Source: Carnobacterium_A antarcticum (GTDB lineage: Bacteria; Bacillota; Bacilli; Lactobacillales; Carnobacteriaceae). Taken from it: a DNA stretch of 64,000 bases. The notes below the pieces were generated by a model, which had not been told where the DNA came from, did not search any database, and was given only the letters and a program-made list of their open reading frames with translations. Numbering within the stretch: the stretch's first letter is position 1; each line of letters begins with the position of its first letter. Location of the stretch: the NCBI RefSeq assembly GCF_042658365.1, contig NZ_JBHSQC010000025.1. The stretch is one strand, 5' to 3'. Both the position numbers and the translations under genes were made by a program. Shown piece after piece: positions 58,929-64,000 of the stretch.

Positions 58929-60593
58929 TTAGTGATTTTCAACAGAAGCCCATTTGTAAGAGTATCCAGGTCCTACTAAGTGTGTACCAATATTTTTAAC
59001 ATAAGGTTTTTCTAAAATTGCGTTATAGCGTTGGTAAATTGGTCCGATAGCTGCTTGATCAAGTAAGATTTTTTCAGCTTCGATCATATCTGCCCATCTT
59101 TGTTCTGGATCATTGATATGTGTGGAACCGATGCTCTCAATTAACGCGTCATACTCTGGAATAGCAATACTTGCTTTGTTATTTGAGTTCGTACTTTCAA
59201 ACAATTCTAAAAAGTTGATTGGATCTGCATAGTCTGCTCCCCAGCCAGCCATTTGAATGTCATAGTCTTGACGTTGATTTACATCAATACGGACGTTAAA
59301 CGGCACTGAACGAATACTGATCTCCAAACCTGGAAGGTTTTGCATCAGTTGTCCTTGCATATATTCAGAAGATTTTTTCGCATTTTCAGAATCATCTGAA
59401 AGCAATTCTAATTTCAATGAATCTTCGCCCAGTTCAGCTAAACCTTTTTTCATGTACTCTTGTGCTGCTTTAATATCATAACTTAACAAATCGCCGTTTT
59501 CTTCACGGAAATCTTGATCTGTTTCAGGGTTCTTAGCTAGACCAGCTGGTACTAACCCATTTGCTGGCAATGAACCATTTTGCAATACCGTTTTAGCATA
59601 GGCTTCTTTATCAAATGCCATTGAAATAGCTTTACGGATATTTTCATTTGCTAATGGTGTTGGTTTGCCATCACGTTCTTGGTTGTATTTAAAATAAAAG
59701 ACAGATGATGTTGGTTCTGATTTCAAATCAGGATCGCCTTCTTTGGTTTGAACATACTCACCTGACAACTTGATCGTATCAACACTGCCTGCATCGTATA
59801 AATTGATTGCAGTTGATGTTTCTTTAACCACATCTACATTGATTTGCTCTAATTCAACTGTGCTAGCGTCCCAATAAGTATCATTTTTCTTGTAAGACCA
59901 GCTTAAACCAGTACCATCCCAATCCGTTAAAACAAATGGTCCGTTATACAAGAGGTTGTCGCTATTTGAAGCATATTGGCTTCCTTTTTCAGTCACATAT
60001 GCTTCGTTTTGAGGCAAGAACATTGATAATGACAACAAATCTTTAAAGTACGGTACTTCTGCAGCCAACTGAACTTCTAACGTTTTTTCATCAATGGCTT
60101 GAACGCCTAACTCTTCAGGAGCCATATCCCCTGCACTAATTTCTTCCGCATTTTCGATTACTCCAGACATCATATAAGAGTATTGTGAAGCAGATTCTGG
60201 ATCTACGAGACGACGCCATGCAAAAACAAAATCGTTAGCAGTAACAGGCTCTCCATTTGACCAATTTGCGTCTTCTTTGATTTTGAATGTATACGTTAAA
60301 CCATCTTCGCTGATTGTTGGGTCTTCAGACGCCATTGCGAGCTCTGGCTCGTTCTTTAGATTCAAACGATACAATCCTTCTAGCACATTGTTCATGACTG
60401 TAGAGCCCACTGTATCTGTATTTAAAACAGAATCCATTGTTGGGATTTCAGCCGTTTCAATCAAATTCAATTCTTGTGTCGTATTAGAATCTTTTCCAGT
60501 TTTTGAACCCGCATCATTTGAACCACATGCAGCAAGTACTAGAGTAGACATTAACGTGATTCCTACGAAACTCTTTATTTTTACATTCTTCAA
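58929..60593 (-). CDS. oppA: Oligopeptide-binding lipoprotein OppA (copy 1)
   Basis: The 554-residue ABC solute-binding protein has a lipoprotein signal with the lipobox LAAC (Cys23), and type 5 family features DAGSVDTIKLSGEYVQTK, FYFKYNQERDGKPTPLANE and the GWGADYADPINFLELF segment. It collects peptides outside the membrane and feeds OppBCDF. The start is a TTG seven bases after AGGAGG (the open frame continues to 60626 without a signal-like start). It is clearly a paralogue of the next gene. Confidence 0.93.
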   Translation of the reverse strand: MKNVKIKSFVGITLMSTLVLAACGSNDAGSKTGKDSNTTQELNLIETAEIPTMDSVLNTDTVGSTVMNNVLEGLYRLNLKNEPELAMASEDPTISEDGLTYTFKIKEDANWSNGEPVTANDFVFAWRRLVDPESASQYSYMMSGVIENAEEISAGDMAPEELGVQAIDEKTLEVQLAAEVPYFKDLLSLSMFLPQNEAYVTEKGSQYASNSDNLLYNGPFVLTDWDGTGLSWSYKKNDTYWDASTVELEQINVDVVKETSTAINLYDAGSVDTIKLSGEYVQTKEGDPDLKSEPTSSVFYFKYNQERDGKPTPLANENIRKAISMAFDKEAYAKTVLQNGSLPANGLVPAGLAKNPETDQDFREENGDLLSYDIKAAQEYMKKGLAELGEDSLKLELLSDDSENAKKSSEYMQGQLMQNLPGLEISIRSVPFNVRIDVNQRQDYDIQMAGWGADYADPINFLELFESTNSNNKASIAIPEYDALIESIGSTHINDPEQRWADMIEAEKILLDQAAIGPIYQRYNAILEKPYVKNIGTHLVGPGYSYKWASVENH

Positions 60594-60734
60594 TCTTGTT
60601 CCTCCTCGTAATAAATCGACTTTCATTTAGAATTGCATATAACTAACATAGTCGATTCTATCATTATGGAAAAACAGTCGCAATCCGCCATCACCCTACT
60701 CTAATGGAGCTTTTAAGTCATTCACATAATTAGG

Positions 60735-60768
60735 CAAAAAAAAGAAGCGAAAACATACTTCGCTTCTT
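60735..60768 (-). terminator. Terminator of the second OppA gene
   Basis: AAGAAGCGAA (60742-60751) and TTCGCTTCTT (60759-60768) form a 10-bp stem; T residues follow on the minus strand. Confidence 0.8.
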
Positions 60769-60785
60769 TCTTGATGGAGCATAGA

Positions 60786-62471
60786 TTATTCTTTACCGTC
60801 TACATAAGCCCATTTGTATGAGTACTCCGCTCCAACTAAATGAGCAGCAATATCTTTAACATATGGTTTTTCTAAAACTGCGTTGTAACGTTGGTAAATT
60901 GGTGCGATTCCTGCTGTATCCATTAGGGTTTTTTCAGCATCTAACATACCAGTCCAGCGTTTTTCTAAGTCATCTACTTCACTTAATGAGCTCTTAATCA
61001 AAGCATCATAGTCATCATTAGCATAGCTTGATTTGTTGTTTCCATTGTCTGAAGCAAATAATTCTAAGAAGTTGATTGGATCTGCGTAGTCAGCTCCCCA
61101 ACCAGACATTTCAATGTCGTAATCTTGATTTGTATCAGCTTCTAGACGTACTTTAAACGGTACATTCCGTAACTTGATGTCTAGATCAGGCAAGTTTTGA
61201 GTCAATTGACCCTGCATAAATTCTAGTGATTTTTTAGCATTTTCGCCGTCATCTCCAAGAATCTCAAGCGTTAGACTGTCTTTTCCTAATTCTTTCAAAC
61301 CAGCTGCAAAGTATTTTTGAGCTTCTTCAACATTAAAAGTCAACAAGTCGCCATTTTGGTCGCGGAAATCTTCACCAGTAGCTGGATCAACGGCTAAACC
61401 CTGTGGTACTAAACCATCAGCTGGCAATGAACCATTTTGTAATACTGTCTTAGCATAAGCTTCTTTATCAAAAGCCATAGCAATCCCTTTACGAATATTT
61501 TCATTGGCTAGATCCGTTGTTTCGCCATTTCGTTCTTGGTTGAATTTAAAGTAGAATACAGAAGAAGTTGGTTCTGATTTCAAATCAGCATCATCTTGTT
61601 TGGTTTGTACATATTCACCAGTTAATCTCATACGATCAATACTGCCTGTTTCATACAAGTTTAATGCTGTCGAAGTTTCTTTCACTACGTCAAAATTGAT
61701 GGTATCTAACTTAACGGTATCTGCATCCCAATAGTCTTCATTCTTTTGGTATACCCAGCTTAAGCCGGTTCCGTCCCATTCGGTTAATGTGAATGGACCG
61801 TTATAAATCAAATTGTCGCTGTTCGAAGCAAATTTATCGCCTAACTCTTCTACATAATCTTGATTTTGCGGGTAATACATCGGCAATGTCAATAAATCTT
61901 TAAAGTAAGGAACGGCACGAACCAATTTGATTTCTAGCGTCTTATCATCAATGGCTGTAACACCCAATTCGCTTGGTTCCATTTCACCATTGATGATTTC
62001 TGTTGCGTTTTCAACGATGTCTTGAATCATGTAGTTATAAGAAGCTGCCTCATCTGGATCTGCCAAACGCTGCCATGCGTACACAAAGTCATTTGCAGTA
62101 ACAGGGTCTCCATTAGACCAGTTAGCATCTTCTCTGATTTTGAAAGTATACGTTAACTTATCCTCACTCGTTTCTGGTTCAGCTTCAGCCATACCTAAAA
62201 CAAGCTTGCCATCTAGTCCTTGACGGTAAAGTCCTTCAAAAACATTGTTCATTACGTTTCCGCCGACAACATCTGTATTTAGAACCGAGTCCATTGTAGG
62301 GATTTCGCCGCTTTCTATCAGATTCAATACTTGCTCCTTGTCTAATCCTGCATCCGATGCAGTTGAAGACGCTGAATCGCCACCTGAGTTACCGCTTCCA
62401 CCACAAGCCGCTAATACCAAAGCTGAAGTAGCTGTGATTCCTAGCAAACTTAAAAATTTATTTTTTTGCAT
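60786..62471 (-). CDS. oppA: Oligopeptide-binding lipoprotein OppA (copy 2)
   Basis: The 561-residue paralogue of the neighbouring OppA also has LAAC with Cys23, followed by a Gly/Ser-rich linker. It shares the TNVVGGNVMNNVFEGL-type region, ENIRKGIAMAFDKEAYAKTV and the GWGADYADPINFLELF block. Each copy has its own terminator and leader, so they are expressed as separate units. Different linkers and many substitutions in the binding-pocket half suggest different peptide preferences. Confidence 0.93.
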   Translation of the reverse strand: MQKNKFLSLLGITATSALVLAACGGSGNSGGDSASSTASDAGLDKEQVLNLIESGEIPTMDSVLNTDVVGGNVMNNVFEGLYRQGLDGKLVLGMAEAEPETSEDKLTYTFKIREDANWSNGDPVTANDFVYAWQRLADPDEAASYNYMIQDIVENATEIINGEMEPSELGVTAIDDKTLEIKLVRAVPYFKDLLTLPMYYPQNQDYVEELGDKFASNSDNLIYNGPFTLTEWDGTGLSWVYQKNEDYWDADTVKLDTINFDVVKETSTALNLYETGSIDRMRLTGEYVQTKQDDADLKSEPTSSVFYFKFNQERNGETTDLANENIRKGIAMAFDKEAYAKTVLQNGSLPADGLVPQGLAVDPATGEDFRDQNGDLLTFNVEEAQKYFAAGLKELGKDSLTLEILGDDGENAKKSLEFMQGQLTQNLPDLDIKLRNVPFKVRLEADTNQDYDIEMSGWGADYADPINFLELFASDNGNNKSSYANDDYDALIKSSLSEVDDLEKRWTGMLDAEKTLMDTAGIAPIYQRYNAVLEKPYVKDIAAHLVGAEYSYKWAYVDGKE

Positions 62472-62690
62472 ATTGTATTCCCCCTGTTTGTTTATTGCTA
62501 TATTAATTTTTGTTATGAAATTAACGTTAGCTTACTCAAACTATATTATCATCTTATTATCATATAATCAATCACAAAATTAAAATTTGTTAAGCAAATC
62601 ATTATTTTATGGCTTTTTCTCACTAATAATCGTACCAAAGTTCATTAAGTATACTGGAAACCAAAATAGGCAGTGTTTTTGGTTCTTCTA

Positions 62691-62698
62691 ATTTAAAG
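62691..62698 (+). repeat. Presumed target duplication left of the second ISL3 copy
   Basis: ATTTAAAG precedes the GGTTGTAC end by analogy with the first copy. Its partner is beyond the window, so this is not confirmed. Confidence 0.35.
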
Positions 62699-63525
62699 GG
62701 TTGTACAATATTTGACGTTGGTGAGTGAAAACTTACTAACGTCTTTTTTCGTGAAAATAGAAAACAAGTGAGTTCTCCTGTAGAATTAAAGTCACCACAA
62801 CTCATTCAAAGGAGAGAACTCACTTGCCTACATCAAATGATATGCGAAAAGTACTAGATATACAAGACAAAAACATTGTTTTTGAAGAGAATTGCGTAGA
62901 ATACGGTCAATTCAAAGGAAAAAAATGTAAATTTATTAAAGGACGATTGACTTACATTCCGCAGGAATGTATGAAGTGCCATACACCAAACGAGCAGTAT
63001 ACCATCTACTGTAACGGAACACAGACCTCGCGCATTACTTTACCCATGAGTGGTATTCATCCCACCTATTTACTGCTTAAAAAGCAGCGATTCATGTGCA
63101 AAGAATGCGAGGCTACATTTACTGCGAAAACGCCTCTATTGAAAGAACAGTGTTTTATTTCAAACCCTGTAAAAGCACAAATTTTAGATAAATCGTCTAT
63201 GGCTCAATCTGTAAAAGATATCTCTAGTCAAACGGGAGTTTCTTCAGCAACGACGCAGCGCGTTATTAACGAGCAAGCTAAGAATTACAAACCGCATTAC
63301 TTCTGGCTTCCTAAACATCTTTCGTTTGACGAGTTTAAGTACGCCAATAGCACAATGGCTTTTGAATACATAGATGCCGAAAAAGGAACGATCATTGATA
63401 TTTTACCTTCTCGAGACAGCCGAACGATAAAAGACCATTTCCTTTCACAGTATGGCCTAAAGGCCAGAAAAAAAGTAGAAACCATTACAGTCGATATGAA
63501 CGCTGGTTACGTCAATTTTATTCCC
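62699..63525 (+). mobile_element. Second ISL3-family copy, left part up to an assembly gap
   Basis: The left end GGTTGTACAATATTTGACG and the following leader (with TAGAATTAAAG and the AGGAG ribosome site) match the copy at 53427 almost base for base. The sequence stops at ten N. It has diverged from the first copy at a number of positions in the transposase gene. Confidence 0.88.
62824..63525 (+). CDS. ISL3 transposase, 5' part ending at a gap
   Basis: The 234 residues seen start at a TTG. They contain the zinc ribbon (CHTPNEQYTIYC and MCKECEATF), a helix-turn-helix region (DISSQTGVSSATTQRV) and the first catalytic Asp in TVDMNAGYVNFIP. The gene runs off into the gap; the equivalent continuation after the gap belongs to a diverged copy, so this one is formally partial. 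Confidence 0.85.
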
Positions 63526-63535
63526 NNNNNNNNNN
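63526..63535. other. Assembly gap of 10 N
   Basis: The 300 bases on each side of these N (63226-63525 and 63536-63835) cover the same transposase segment, so the true distance may be negative and the N is a placeholder. Confidence 0.9.
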
Positions 63536-64000
63536 CGTCAAATTGGAGTCTCTGAAGCAACGACACAGCGCGTTATTAACGAGCAAGCCAAGAACTACAA
63601 AACCCACTATCTCTGGCTTCCTAAGCATCTTTCGTTTGACGAGTTTAAGTACGCCAATAGCACAATGGCTTTTGAATACATAGATGCCGAAAAAGGAACG
63701 ATCATTGATATCTTGCCTTCTCGAGACAGTCGAACAATAAAAGACCATTTCCTTTCACGGTATAGCCTAAAGGCTAGAAAAAAAGTAGAAACCATTACAG
63801 TCGATATGAACGCTGGTTACGTCAATTTTATTCCCATTCTTTTTCCAAACGCCAAGATCATTATTGATCGTTTTCATATTGTCCAGCTGATTAATCGTTC
63901 ATTGAACCTTACAAGGGTAACGGTCATGAATCAATTTAACACCTCAAATGGAGAAGACATGAAAAAATACCGTCGATTAAAACGGTTTTGGAAAAAAATC
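63536..64000 (+). mobile_element. ISL3 transposase segment of a diverged copy, cut by window end
   Basis: The open frame of 155 codons begins inside the helix-turn-helix region (RQIGVSEATTQRVINEQAKN) and repeats residues covered before the gap. It continues through TVDMNAGY, then IIIDRFHIVQLINRS with the second catalytic Asp, and on to the window edge. It differs from the pre-gap version by about 20 bases in 300, too many for sequencing error. Confidence 0.8.

Overview
The window is low-GC Gram-positive chromosome. Gene content and order (yqeG-yqeH-yhbY-nadD-yqeK-rsfS, spx-mecA-coiA-pepF-spxH-yjbK-relQ-nadK, bgsB-bgsA glycolipid synthases, a NADH oxidase, CtsR-type control of clpE) point to Lactobacillales. 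Carnobacterium is my best guess, but that is an inference from protein flavour and synteny, not from a marker gene. No rRNA, tRNA or CRISPR array was seen.

Region 1 (about 1-4300) is a small, visibly A+T-rich mobile island. It carries a PH/SHOCT-like protein, a three-gene operon of a ParA-type ATPase with two unrecognised proteins, and a tyrosine integrase that ends just short of the rpmF terminator. Three of its transcription units start with the same kind of leader: a hairpin, then a TTATTATANCATAA-like motif 15-17 bases before the ATG. This is the accessory part of the window and the best place to look for something undescribed.

Region 2 (4300-24900, nearly all minus strand) is core: rpmF/yceD, tmcAL-recQ, the yqeG-to-yqeM ribosome-assembly and NAD cluster, aspartokinase, the hom-thrC-thrB threonine operon, cutC (plus strand), ykuJ- and ykwC-like genes, the two glycolipid glucosyltransferases and ptsHI. 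Region 3 (24900-38300) holds CtsR-controlled clpE, small conserved proteins, prfC, a secreted nuclease, nox, an AI-2E-family permease, an M42 peptidase, a GNAT, an anchored metallo-beta-lactamase-fold protein and mgtE. An unexplained array of palindromes lies at 34738-34927.

Region 4 (38300-53400) is the conserved bacillar block rluA-nadK-relQ / yjbK-spxH / pepF-coiA-mecA-spx, followed by oppBCDF and trpS. Spx, its ClpXP adaptor SpxH and the ClpC adaptor MecA sit within about 5.6 kb. ClpE is elsewhere in the window, so much of a stress-proteolysis circuit is visible, with a PerR/Fur-like box upstream of spx.

Region 5 (53400-64000) has an ISL3-type insertion sequence placed in the foot of the trpS/lplA terminator with an 8-bp target duplication, then lplA, a metallo-hydrolase, an orphan cgoX/hemY-type oxidase, a second M42 peptidase, two tandem OppA lipoproteins, and further ISL3 copies. 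Two 10-N gaps interrupt the IS copies. At the second gap the flanking 300 bases are two diverged versions of the same transposase segment, so the join there is suspect.
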